A DNA stretch of 64,000 nt from NCBI GenBank assembly GCA_964019165.1, contig OZ025275.1, forward strand, positions 13,078,874-13,142,873, in the 5' to 3' direction. The translations under genes and the position numbers were made by a program. Under the pieces are notes generated by a model that searched no databases, had not been told where the DNA came from, and saw nothing but the letters and a program-made list of their open reading frames with translations. Source of the stretch: Mastigias papua (taxonomy: Eukaryota > Cnidaria > Scyphozoa > Rhizostomeae > Mastigiidae). Of the stretch, positions 13,501-24,547 are shown piece after piece (positions within the stretch are counted from its first letter, which is position 1; each line of letters begins with the position of its first letter).

Positions 13501-16500
13501 TGTGATGGCAGTCACTCATTAGAGCTTGAAAGTATACACGGTATGTGAAATGTGGCACAAATGCTTCAGCCCTTTTCTTTACAGCTTCTAATGTTGAACA
13601 AAGGCCTTCCCAAACAGCTTGAAAAATAGTGAAATGTCTAACATTGAAGCTGACTGAATAAGCTCCATTGTTATTGTTTATACTAAGTTTTGTATTTAAT
13701 TCTTTCCACTGAGGGCATTCATTTCTTTCTGTTTGACTTTCAAAGATTACCAGTTTAGGATCATGAGTAACTTCATAAACTGTATTTGCATCAGGAAGAG
13801 GCAAGGTAATGGTAACATCTTCCTCAAACTGTATCCCACTTGGCTCTAGTAGAACAATTGGTGAAGCCTTGGCTAGGTGAGTGCTCTCTGCTGCACTGTA
13901 CTGTTTGGCCTCAAACAATACAGTCATAGAAATGTCTTCTTCAGATTTCAGTGCTTTCTTTGGAAAATATACACTGCAGTCCTTAATTTCCTCCAGAGTT
14001 AATATGCCCCCATCTGATGCAGATATTCTTTGTCTTGTAGTTGGGCATCCTTTTGTTCCTATTGCACAGAACAGTGAGAAATGTGTTGTTTTTATTGTCA
14101 CATTTTCAAAACTACATTCAAACCTATCAGCTGATATTTCTTTCCATATTGGTGGCTCGCCCAAGTCTGTGTTACTTTCATAACATGTTATTGTAATTGT
14201 CTCATCAACAACAATATTCAGTGGTAGCTTTACAATGGCTTCCATTTGCAAGTAAAACTTTGCACCATGTGGTGCAGCATGAACAATTGGTGTAGCAAGC
14301 ACCATGTTTCCATCTAATACTGGTGAATACTCCATACTATTAACAGTTTGGAATTTAAATTCCTCATGTCTGTGTCCACTTAAATTCATGTGTGGAACTG
14401 TCATTTCAATGCCATACTTTCTGATCACAAACTCTTTCCAGGGATTTAAGAACTGACACTCTTCTAGACACCTGAAAAAATATGAAATCTTCCAGAAAAA
14501 CAATAGGATGTCCTGCATATTAAAACTTCAAAAATGAGCCTTTAAACCAAACTGCTAATTCATATTTCTTTGATATTGTGCATTTATTTCATAACTTTAT
14601 GCCTATTGAGTAAAAGAAAGGTGATTGACATTTGTATTCTTTTGTACCTATAACAAAATACCTGGAGCAGGGAAATTAGTTCTTCAGTATGTGATGCTAA
14701 TGAAAGGTCCCAAACAAAGGAAGGAAGAAAGAGAAGCAAGAAGTAGAGAGGAGAATAAGATCCAGCTTGTTTATGTTCAATTTGAAAGAGGCCAGGTGCA
14801 CAAGCACAATATACATATAGCATGAAGACAGAGACCCACAGAAAACTGTCAGTGAAATTCAAATTGTCTATGAAAATGATCTCAAGTATACAGAGCACTA
14901 AGAATCATCATTTAACCCAGGAAAGCATGCAGAATCAATGCCTATTACTTTCAAAGCAAGAATTTCCTTGTTCCCACTTCTTACTTCCAACGCTCTAAGA
15001 AAGAGAAAATTCTTTCTTTTTGCATGTGAGAGGTGAGAGTATGAAATGGCTGGAATTCCCAAATGTGTGAGTGTCATGCTTGATGTGTGATAGTTGAGAA
15101 CTCTGCAGTAAGAACCATCCTCAATCAGCAATGAATCGAAAGCCGATAGCTAAGGAGCATTCATACTTCATTTCTATGTATAGACATGATAATTCTGCCT
15201 AATAATTTACCAACTCTTACTCCGCAAAAGGTATTGTGAACTTGTCGCTGAAAATATAACTTCATACCATATTTCATCTTCACAGTCATCCAATTCAAAT
15301 TCACTTGTGATGTCCATAAGGCAATCATTGATATCATTTTCACTGATGTCATCATGATGGCTGCCGTCATTACCATTGCAACTGTCATCGTTCTCCTCTT
15401 CAGAAATTATAATATCATCATATAGTCTACTGATAGATGACATACTGCCATATTCTGATGTAGGCCTTTCTTTCCTTTGCAGTCCACAGTTACCACATAG
15501 TGGTCTGGTCTTACTCATTTGGGAGAGACTGTGACTAAAAACTGAATCATAAGAATTTTTCCTCTTAATGTTCTCTTGAGGATTCTGTCTATATTTTGCA
15601 ACAAGCTGGATCTGCTTGTGAAAGAGCCTGACCAATTCCTTCATTGCCTGATCTTCATCTAGTACTTTGTGTCTTTGAATGACTTCTACATCTGTTTGGC
15701 AATGATATCTAAGCCTGTTGTGAATAAAAGAATGTTAGCAGATAGGAAAGTAGCTTAAAACCCCCTTTTGTTGTACCATCATGATGGTACAACAAAAGTG
15801 ATGCATCACTTCTTTGGCAGAGGATAAGCAAATCTGGCTTTTCATTTCAAACAGAAATTAAGTCTAAGGAAGTCAGCAACCCAGAGATATATGCACAAAT
15901 GTGGTGACTGCTATTACCTTATAACATTACAGATTAGAGCCAATTAATGATTTGGTTCCCACAACCTATAATGAACTTAAAAACATTTGTATCTTTTAAA
16001 TATTTTGTGTAAGGTAAGTAAAAATTACCCAAAGTTTTGTATATTGTTCTGAAAAATTGTAGGTAACCATTGGCAGGTTAATAGGGGGGGGGGGTGCAGT
16101 GTAGTTTTACTATGTGCTACAATCATCCATTGGGTAAACTATTACAACCTTAATGTTGAAGGTAAAAATTATCTTTCTTTAGGTTTTACTCAAAAATGCT
16201 ACTTTCAGTCATATTCTCCTATTTATCATTCTACTTCATCTTACTAAATAAAGTAAATAAAACAATTTCTCTCTTTTTAAATATTAAATAGAGCCTTCAA
16301 TGATGAAATGGTTCAATTAATATGATAGAATTGGAAGAAAACTACACAAGAAGCCAAACATATCTGGAAATTTATCTACAAGTCCTTGGAACACCCACTG
16401 AATAATGCAGTCTATGTGAGAATAGTAAATTTCATGTCAAATTTGATGGCCAGTGACCCCCTCCCCCTTAAAACAGTGTTGAGGTAAAGGCTTATTTGAT

Positions 16501-17704
16501 TGGGTGCTATTTGAGAGCAATTTAATGTGTCTGCTGCTAGTAATGCCTGATTACTTCAACATTGTTCTAAGGGCAGAGAGGTAGAGGGGGGGGGGAGTTT
16601 GCTCTGCGAATCACAAGGTAATATAAGCATTCCAATACTCTTGGCAGGGGTTATGTATCTTTAATTAGGCCATATTAACTAAGTTACAATCTGAAGGAGG
16701 CTTCTACATAAGCTGAGCAATCTGTAAAATAAGCTGTTGTTATGGGTGAGGCATATTTCGTCATGCAGCAGTGATTTGTATATACAGTATGGTAATGACT
16801 GTTAAAAATGCATCTGCTATGCTATGGCAAAAACACAAAATAATGAAAAGATCTCCAAATTCTGAAGCTTGTTCCTCATGGTAATGCAATTAAAAACTCA
16901 CCTTTCAAGGGATGATGTCTGTCTGCTTGGCAAAAGAATATCTAAGCTATTATCCACCAAATCAGTTTGAGTACTGATTGAGGTCTCTCTTGTGCATGAA
17001 ACTTGAATTCTACTACATGGGTCTTTTTCTTCTAGCTGAGTGCTCACATCTTTAGTTTTCTTGGTAAGCTGTTCATTCTCAAGTATCCATTTTTGTTCTA
17101 TTTCAGAAAAAATACAACCCTGCCTTGCATCTTTCATGCTAATATGCTCAAGGTCACTTTCAAACACTTCTACAGTAATGTTGAGGTATCTTCTCATTGC
17201 ATCTAAGCCATCAGATGCAACATCTTTAGGAATATTCTCCAAATTCAAATTTCTGATACAAAATACTTTAAAAAGTTTTGGCAAGCTAAGTAGAAATTCA
17301 GGCATAATCTTCAGGTCATTCCCACTAAGGTTGACTACCTGCAAAGCTTTCAGATTGTTAATTGATCTTGGCAAATACTGCAGCCTGTTCCTTGACAAAT
17401 CTAGTGTAACAAGCTCCCTCAAACATCCAATTTCAGTTGGCAGCAGTCTTAATTGATTTCCAGCTAAAAACAAATCTCTGAGGTTTGCAAATATGCCAAT
17501 CCTCTGGTCGATCATGGAAAGGTTGTTGTTATTCAAGTCCAACATTTCCAGGCATTGTGGAAAGGGGGAGGAAAACACATCCCCGGGAATTTCATCCAGT
17601 TCAAGTCCGCGCAAAAACAGTCTGGGTGATTGCGTTTTTTCTCCATCATCAATTAATAATCTACTTCTTGATTTTTTTCCTTTGACTTTTCTCATTAACG
17701 CCAT
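10585..17704 (-). CDS. PIDD1-like protein: LRR, ZU5, ZU5, UPA and two death domains
   Basis: Likely scaffold for death/NF-kB or caspase signalling, as PIDD1 is in the PIDDosome. Exons, 5' to 3': 17704-16902, 15714-15268, 14471-13371, 12612-12402, 12208-12136, 11581-11333, 10952-10585. All borders are GT-AG, phases agree, and the total is 3252 nt (1083 aa). Residues about 35-175 are leucine-rich repeats (LEMLDLNNNNL, LRDLFLAGNQLRLLP, LVTLDLSRNRLQYLP). Residues 268-416 are an acidic, low-complexity linker. Residues about 430-550 and 560-700 are ZU5 domains (second opens DGGILTLEE, PKKAL). Each ends in a possible self-cleavage motif: HFS at 547-549 and HFT at 696-698. A UPA domain follows (about 708-855), then death domains at about 865-960 (RWKELAIALGYTRNEV) and 985-1075 (KWKHVGRALGIEQTKI). 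Start ATG 17704 opens MALMRKVKGKKS. Known PIDD1 has one death domain, so orthology is likely but not certain. Confidence 0.88.
11126..11311. mobile_element. hAT-type MITE in PIDD1-like intron 6
   Basis: Begins CAGGGATTCCCAACC and ends with GGTTGGAAACCACTT, flanked by TTCTAGAT (11118-11125) and ATCTAGAT (about 11312-11319), a 7/8 match. The CAGGG terminus and 8-bp duplication fit hAT. Its 3' edge lies only about 20 bp from the end of exon 6 (11333), inside the splice-donor-proximal intron. Confidence 0.7.
15765..15798. repeat. perfect 34-bp palindrome
   Basis: Half site CTTTTGTTGTACCATCA followed immediately by its exact reverse complement, no spacer. It sits about 50 bp upstream of the 3' splice site of PIDD1-like exon 2 (15714), so in the transcript it could fold next to the acceptor region. 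Confidence 0.95.
16372..16530. repeat. dispersed repeat, copy 2
   Basis: Diverged copy of the element at about 8087-8262: shared ACACCCACTGAATAATGCAG, a C-rich run, CAGTGTTGAGGTAAAGGCTT, GGGTGCTATTTGAGAGC. It lies in intron 1 of the PIDD1-like gene. Confidence 0.75.
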
Positions 17705-18420
17705 ATCAAACTAACCTAGATGAACAAAATAAATGAATCAAAAACTATTGAAAAGCGCCGAGGCAGATACCCTCACTTGAATACAATAAATATAATCTGG
17801 AGCACAGAATACTCCAAGTAATAAATCTACCACAGAATTGGTAATTTATACGCTTGCGTTATTGTACTAAACAGTCAAATACACAGATATATCTGCAATG
17901 TGAGACAAAGCTAGATTGAGTTCTGAGTACACACTTGGACCAGACACTCTGACTAATGGAACACTTTACACTGCAGCAAATGAGTACATCGCTTCATCGA
18001 CATACCTTTCACCATCAATGAATATCTAACGTATTTACTGCATATACTGCCATGTGAATGGGATTATATGCATCGATCTTTCCACACACAATGGGGGCTG
18101 ACTGCGGCACCCAAATGCACAGCCTCTGCTTGTTTTGGCCTTCATGGCTAATGTGCACTTTGCGCATGTGCAACATTAACATCATGTCAAAGAGCAGCGT
18201 GCTGCAGATATAGCTGCACAAAAGAAAACGTGTAACCCATTGTTTTTGACTTACAAAGACTAGTCCTATCTTATATTTTATTCATTTCATTTTATATTTG
18301 TTATACTCGATAACCCAGCCAGCAAAGGCTGCTTTACTATTTGTAATAGACACCTTCCTAGTATATAAGTACAGTAAAAGCAATGTTATTACAAAGCAAA
18401 GAAAGATATGAATAAATGAA
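17705..18420. promoter_or_regulatory. 5' flank of PIDD1-like gene
   Basis: Upstream sequence of the minus-strand gene. No TATA box or CpG-rich block stands out. A 5' leader exon could be present but cannot be seen. Confidence 0.25.
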
Positions 18421-19470
18421 TCAAAATCGATCTTTAAAAGCACATAAAGAGTGTACTTGCTTAACTTCGGGTTCGAGGCTGCTCCAAAGATGAGCTTCGC
18501 GATACGAAAATGATTTCTGCCCATTAGCCGTTTTGATAAGATGTAGTGTCCTGTGAAGAGTTCCTTGAAAAAATATTGGAGAAATAAGTAGGTGCGAGAC
18601 CATCAAGAAGTTTGTAAGCCATGGTAGCTGTCTGTCGTTTACTAATTTTGGTGATATTTGGCAACTTTGCTTTTGAATCAGGCCATCAGCAGATGCATCA
18701 TAATTCTAGCAGCTCGATTTGGTAACTTTTGCAATGTAAGTTGCGGAAATGCGGTTATGATACCTCTGTAGATATGGCTAAGAGTTTCCTCGCGTAGTAT
18801 TTTCTTAGCATACTTAAAAAATCCTAATACATGAGAAACTTTAGCACACACGAGTCTAATGTGGTCATCCCAAACAAGATGCTGGCTAGTTGAAGTCCCA
18901 AATATTTAGCCTTCTCACCAATCTCAATTTTTGAGTCATCAATAGCAAAAGAAGGGGGCTGTATTTTCTTATCAGAGGTCTTTAGGTTTGGCCAAGATCC
19001 TACCACCATTGCTTGAGTTTTAGTCAGTGCCTTGAAGCTATTGCTTTAGATGGTTCAAGTCACTATTAAGACTGTCCTTGAGCTCTACGATGTTTTTGGA
19101 AGAATGTGATAAGATGGTATCTTCAGCATGCATGGCGACTTGATTATGCTGCTGAGAAAATGGAATGTATTTATTGTAGGTCAAAAACAATAGGGGACCA
19201 AGACCAGAGTATTTCAGAACTCCACAACATCAACCCCTAAGAACATACCATTGACTCTGCAAAACTGCATTCTGCTCCTTAGATATGATGCGAAGCATTT
19301 TCAGGATCGAAGACGCGATACTTTTTCAGTTTTTAAGTAGAATTTCATGATCTACAGTGTCAAGTGCTTTTTGAAGGTCTATTAACACCATTGATGTATG
19401 ATGACCCTAATCCATGTTAAGATACCAGTCACTAGTACAGTTAAACAGATAAGTAACGACACCAATGAGA
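18421..19470 (-). mobile_element. degenerate LINE reverse transcriptase fragment
   Basis: Minus-strand reading gives VLIDLQKALDTVDHEILL, then GPLLFLTYNKY, then MHAEDT (the YADD active site decayed to AEDD-like), then KAKYLGLQL, then GQKSFSYREAHLWSSLEP, which is the usual C-terminal block of CR1/L2/Rex-type LINEs. Frameshifts and stops show it is dead. Confidence 0.75.
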
Positions 19471-20457
19471 GTTTTCGATTTAGGCCCGTTCACACTATTC
19501 TGCTTTTGAGCAAAAACGAATTTGTTTAGCTCCGTTTTCGGCTTTGCGTTCACATTAGTCCACCTCAAAAACGGAGGGCATGAATAACACATATGTGGGA
19601 TGACCTTGTCCCTCGATTCCAGTTTGCATTAATATGAGCTTAGCAGCCAAGTAAATGTCTTTTTCAGGTTTTAGATTGACGAACAAACACATTGATGCTT
19701 CCTACATTCAATTTACATCTAGGGACGGGAGGCTGGAAGGGCTGCAACCCTAGTTGGACAGAAATCTATTTCACTCGGGTAGTTTCGTCAGAAAAAGCAA
19801 TAGTCTTCCCCAAAATATCTACAGTTTAATAAGGATGGATAACAACTCACTCGTGCAAAAATATCAGTGATTCGGGCAGACAGTTCGCGGCCTCCCTAAA
19901 GTTAAAGCCTCCCCCCCCCGTTACGTTCATGTATGTTTTTATGTATTATGGGGCTGTGAAGAAATGGCAAACTAATTTGGAGCACAGCTTATACGATAGA
20001 AAAACTAGAAAACGAATAAAAGCAGTAATATTTAGTGCTAAAAATTTCCTGATTGATGTCTTATTTTTTGGGACCAAAGATCCTCTTATTGTTTGGAAGT
20101 TGAGGATATCTGAATGGATTTGAACGCTGATCCTCACGAAAAACCCCAAACAGATCGAAATCAAAAGTTACAATCTTTTCCAACCACTCTGAAACAAATT
20201 AAGATTTACAACGACTGTTGATAAATGAGTTTAGTATCTATGGTCTATAGTCTGGTTTCTTAATTTTTCTTGAGCATAGAACCAGGGTTTCTTTATTGCT
20301 TGGCCAGCCTGGAATTAGTTTCTTGTAAACCTATCTCTTCGAGAAAACGTGATCTCATGAGTTTACCACGTGGCCATAGAAATAAGGATCTCTTCGCATG
20401 AGGACGGGAAGGATTCCCTGCTAACATCAACAACAACAACAATGTGTGATTTCTAAA

Positions 20458-22170
20458 ATGGCGGACAGAGCCGAGAGTGCTGTAGGGGTTGTTGCCTCTC
20501 GTCGGTGTAAAACTAAACGAAAAGCAAAGAAACAAAGTAGTAACACACGACCTACAAGTCTCAACGACAACAAAAAAGAGGAACCTTTGTCAGGTAGAGT
20601 TTCCAAATCAAAGTTGTTGCTTGAGGATATTGATAATGAAGATATAGAACAATGTGAGAATCTTGTAGATAGTTTAGAAAAAGAAACTCGCTCTGATGAA
20701 GAAGGAGACGTAAAAAGCACATTAGGAATCGTATATAAGAAGCGGAAGAGTGATAGCAGTGTTAGCACCTTGTCAGAGATAAAAGATGAGGAAGCTACAG
20801 AACTTTTCAATGGTGTTGAATCTGGACGGTTGAAGAAAGTGAAAAAGTCAAAGAAGAGGAAAAAAGCCAAAATCGATCTTTCAGCAGATACCTGTGATGA
20901 TGATACAAACAGCGCTGTTAAAGTTAATTCAGTCCACCCAGCTATTGATTATTTGATATTGTGGAAAGAAAATAGAGGTGAGTGGTCCTTCAAGAAAGCA
21001 AAGCAAGTTTGGTTGCTCAGAAATATTTATGATGACACAAAGGTATTAAATAGTATTTTGCTATTGTTGTTTTTATTGTTACTATCCAATAAACAATGCA
21101 GGTTAGAATGCACTTTCTTATAGGAAAAGGTCGTTTCAAAGTACTGAAACTTGATACACTGCTGAACTTTTTAAACTTTTTGAGCAGTCCAGCACCACTT
21201 TCATACAAACCATTTGCTTATAAAAAGACATACAACAGCCTCAAATTTGCTGAAGTGCACCTGGAAATTTAGATATTAATATAAAAATGAAAGTGATGTT
21301 AATATGAAAATAAATGTGATGTTAATACCAAGCAATTATTTGTGTCCTATTTATCCTATCCTATTTATGTAGGCAATTTTCAATCTTACTTTCATGATCT
21401 TACTGTTGCATTTTATATCGGTTATGTTTTTCTGGAGCATTGCCTAGTAGCAACAACACTAGGATTGAGTTTCATCTGAAACAAGCTTCCAGCCTATATT
21501 ACAGGAGGAGTTATAGTTATATGCATTAGGGAGTATTAGTGTCTTAGGCCTGATGAGTCTGAGCATGGCTAGTCAGTCCAATTCTTAAGCAGCAATGTTT
21601 GTTGCATTTTTCACAAATTAATTTTTATCCCTGTATATCAAATGAAGTTATCCTGTATATATCTTAGAATTATTGGTATGCATTAAAGTATGCAAAGGTT
21701 TCCGGATCTTCATTTTTGATTGGTGCTGTTTCTTTCTCAAATATTGCATTTTAGTCAATATTATTCCTGAGCATCTAGAATGCCACAGTGAACAGAATGC
21801 TGTTTTATAGCTTAAATGTTGAACTAAGAAGTTTGTTGTTTGCACAACAAAAAAAGTCATTGGACTGTTTGTGGTATGCTTTAGCCTAGTTCTTTGAAAG
21901 GAATAATGCACAGCCTTTCTGCTTATGGAGAGAAACCTGAAATAGCCAATCCAATACTATAGTTAATTTGCTTTGCAGCATTCATAAATGTGTGATTTTA
22001 ATCATTTTCTTGTAAATTTTCCCTCTTATGAACAGCTGAGCAACAAAAATTTTAAGATTTTGATAAAGTACCTGAAAGACCTCAAAGGAAAGTCAAGAGA
22101 AGAAACTTTGTCCCAAGCAAGAGACATAATGGAGAAACCTGATGAAGGTAGATATAACATAATCCCATAG
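20458..22170 (+). CDS. C7orf50 homologue (WKF/DUF2373 domain), two exons
   Basis: Probably a nucleolar protein; the human family member's function is poorly known. Exon 1 is 20458-21042, starting at ATGGCGGACAGAG in a good context (AAAATGG). It encodes a basic and acidic low-complexity N terminus with lysine-rich clusters (KKVKKSKKRKKAK, likely nuclear localisation), then the domain: HPAIDYLILWKENRGEWSFK and KAKQVWLLRNIYDD. Exon 2 is 22036-22170 (LSNKNFKILIKYLKDLKGKS, REETLSQARDIMEKPDEG), closing with DEGRYNIIP and TAG. An alternative donor at GAAG/GTAGAT (about 22147) could lead to another exon, as mammalian homologues have a longer tail; I found no such exon. An upstream in-frame GTG is not used as the start here. 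Confidence 0.85.
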
Positions 22171-22468
22171 CATTTGATGTTTATAGAGTCTGAATCAACC
22201 TTGATTGTTATGGTTCTAGTGCACTGTTATATTATTCCTTAGAATATAAACTGGGATATTGCATAATTAGATAGGTTTTTGAACATAAAATTTCAATGAC
22301 TGACTCTCTTGAAGCATATGACAGCTAATTTTTGTGCCCTTTCTTCAACTTTGTTACCAAACTCCCATTCAAATGTGGCATGGGCTGTACTCTCATAATA
22401 GAAAAAGTTACACTGAAAGAAATCTATTGTTTCACATTCCATTGAAGTAAAACTAACTATCTTGGGAG

Positions 22469-24445
22469 CAGCGGCGTAGCGTGACCCTTTTTGTTGGGGG
22501 GGGGGTGTAAAATCACAATTTACCGACAGAAACCGTCGTGATTTAGTCGACGACAAAACATTCTTGATTTATCAATGCTGGCAATAAACACCGTTGCCAG
22601 CAGCAATATCGACTAAAATAAGCATAAAACTGAACAAATTGTTATATCAAATATTAAGAAGTGAAAATAAACAATAAACAATAATGAGCAGGTTGAGAAG
22701 TCCCAAAGTGCTCATAAATCGAGAACGAAACTCAATATCTACAAATCCTTGTCAAAATGTCTCAAAAATCTTGAAATTAGAAATGCTAAACATGAATATA
22801 GATCAAAACTGCCTACAATTGATTAATGAATCTGGTAATTCAAGTACTGTATGAACTAGGCCTTACTAATGATTGGACCTGCCGTTTCCTTTGGCTCATC
22901 TGTTAAGAGAGTGTTGACAATGTTCCATATAAAGCCTGGTATCCATATAGTAGTTGAGGGTCGTTGATGGTCTTTCCTAAAGCTTAAAGACTGTCAGCGA
23001 CCCACAACGACTATATGGAAACAACCCAATAGTCTTTTTAACCACATTAAAGCCTGATATCCAAATAGTCGTTGAGGGTCGTTGACAGTCTTTTTCAGTT
23101 ATTGTGGGTCGCTGACATAGGTGCATTTCCATATAGTCTTTGAGGGTCGTTGAGGGTCGTCGAGGGTCGTTGTGGGTCGTTGTGGGTCGTTCAAAGTATG
23201 TCAGAGTTGCAGCGCGCTCTAGGCCTTTCAAGCAACTGGCACCACAAAGAAAATTGTCAAGCATGACAGAAACAGGCAAGGACTTTTTGTTGCTGGTCTA
23301 TTCATTCGTGACATTAAATTCATTCAGACGAGAAAGATAAGAACACAAAGACTGAAAAATTCTGTGCTACGTCTGCAGGATTGAAAAAAATGTTTGCTTA
23401 ATTCACTATATAGGTAATAATACGTGAATCTCGGGCATAAAATCACACATGTTAAAGTTCCCTAACTTGGTATGATGTTGCTTGTCCCCCATCACGGGTG
23501 ATATTGAGCTCTTTTTGGGTCGATGACAGGTTTTGTCAGTCGTTGCGGGTCGCTAAGATAGAAGTTAGTTCTATCTCAGCGACCCTCAACGACTCAGTCG
23601 TTAATGTGATTAAAATGACTATTGGGTTGTTTCCATATAGTCGTTGTGGGTCGCTGACGGTCTTTAAGCTTTAGGAAAGACCGTCAACGACCCTCAACGA
23701 CTATATGGATACCAGGCTTAACGACTGAGTCGTTGAGGGTCGCTGAGATAGAAGCGAGTTCTATCTCAGCGACCCTCAACGACTGACAAAACCTGTCATC
23801 GACCCAAAAGCTCAATATCACCCGTGATGGCGGACAAGCAACATCATACAAAGTAAGGAAACTTTAACATGTGTGATTTTATGCCCGAGATTCACGTATT
23901 ATTACTTATATAGTGAATTAAGCAAACATTTTTTTCAATCCTGCAGACGTAGCAAAGAATTTTTCAGTCTTTGTGTTCTTATCTTTCTCGTCTGAATGAA
24001 TTTAATGTCACAAATGAATAGACCAGCAACAAAAAGTCCTTGCCTGTTTCTGTCATGCTTGACAATTTTCTTTGTGGTGCCAGTTGCTTGAAAGGCCTAG
24101 AGCGCGCTGCAACTCTGACATACTTTGAACGACCCACAACGACCCTCGACGACCCTCAACGACCCTCAAAGACTATATGGAAATGCACCTATGTCAGCGA
24201 CCCACAATGACTGAAAAAGACTGTCAACGACCCTCAACGACTATATGGATACCAGGCTTAACGCATCCGACAGTGTCGCATGTGTTGATGCTATAAAGGG
24301 CAATTTCAACACACTTGAATACAGCTTGGCTAAGCACATCAGCCATGTACCGACGAAACTCAACGGAGTTGAATTTACGGTCGAAAATGCCGAAAGTTGG
24401 GGGGGGTGTCACACCCCCCACACCCCCCCGCTAGCTACGCCCCTG
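22469..24445. mobile_element. non-autonomous hAT element with 8-bp TSD
   Basis: Left end CAGCGGCGTAGCG and right end CTAGCTACGCCCCTG are inverted repeats. The flanks are identical 8-mers CTTGGGAG (22461-22468 and 24446-24453). G/C runs lie just inside both ends. No transposase frame is present, so it is non-autonomous; a second repeat family occupies most of its interior (22933-24258). It separates the convergent C7orf50-like and SOCS-box genes. Confidence 0.9.
22933..24258. mobile_element. foldback/MITE cluster inserted in the hAT element
   Basis: Outer ends AGCCTGGTATCCATATAGT and its complement, both bordered by TAA. Forward ends occur at 22933 and 23051; reverse ends at 23718 and 24258. 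Each is flanked by TAA. The interior consists of long inverted arms (about 23051-23605 against about 23735-24258) plus two inverted copies of a 110-bp unit (about 22933-23047 and 23609-23718). Iterated GGGTCGTTGA motifs fill the arm ends. A 3-bp TAA duplication is Harbinger-like but the family is unassigned. Confidence 0.85.
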
Positions 24446-24547
24446 CTTGGGAGTAAGACTTAGTTATCCATAGATTAAGGTCTATAGTGTCGAGGAATAT
24501 ACTGCTTTTGCAAATATCTGTCAATGTGAAATTCAATTGGAAACAAA

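Noticed and set aside
13881..14183. Plus-strand frame opposite the ZU5 exon
   Set aside because: Shadow of the minus-strand PIDD1-like exon, whose domains are clear.
14898..15131. Possible extra PIDD1-like exon between 15268 and 14471
   Set aside because: The frame is not protein-like, and the flanking exons already join in phase (TG plus G) without it.
19690..19930. Possible MITE with GGGACGGGAGGC end and C-run
   Set aside because: Only a loose inverted match between the two sides and no target duplication seen.
20427..20870. Minus-strand 147-aa frame opposite C7orf50 exon 1
   Set aside because: Shadow of the lysine/serine-rich plus-strand exon.
22977..23340. Frames of 60-100 aa inside the hAT element
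   Set aside because: They lie in the foldback arms and mirror each other; no domain.
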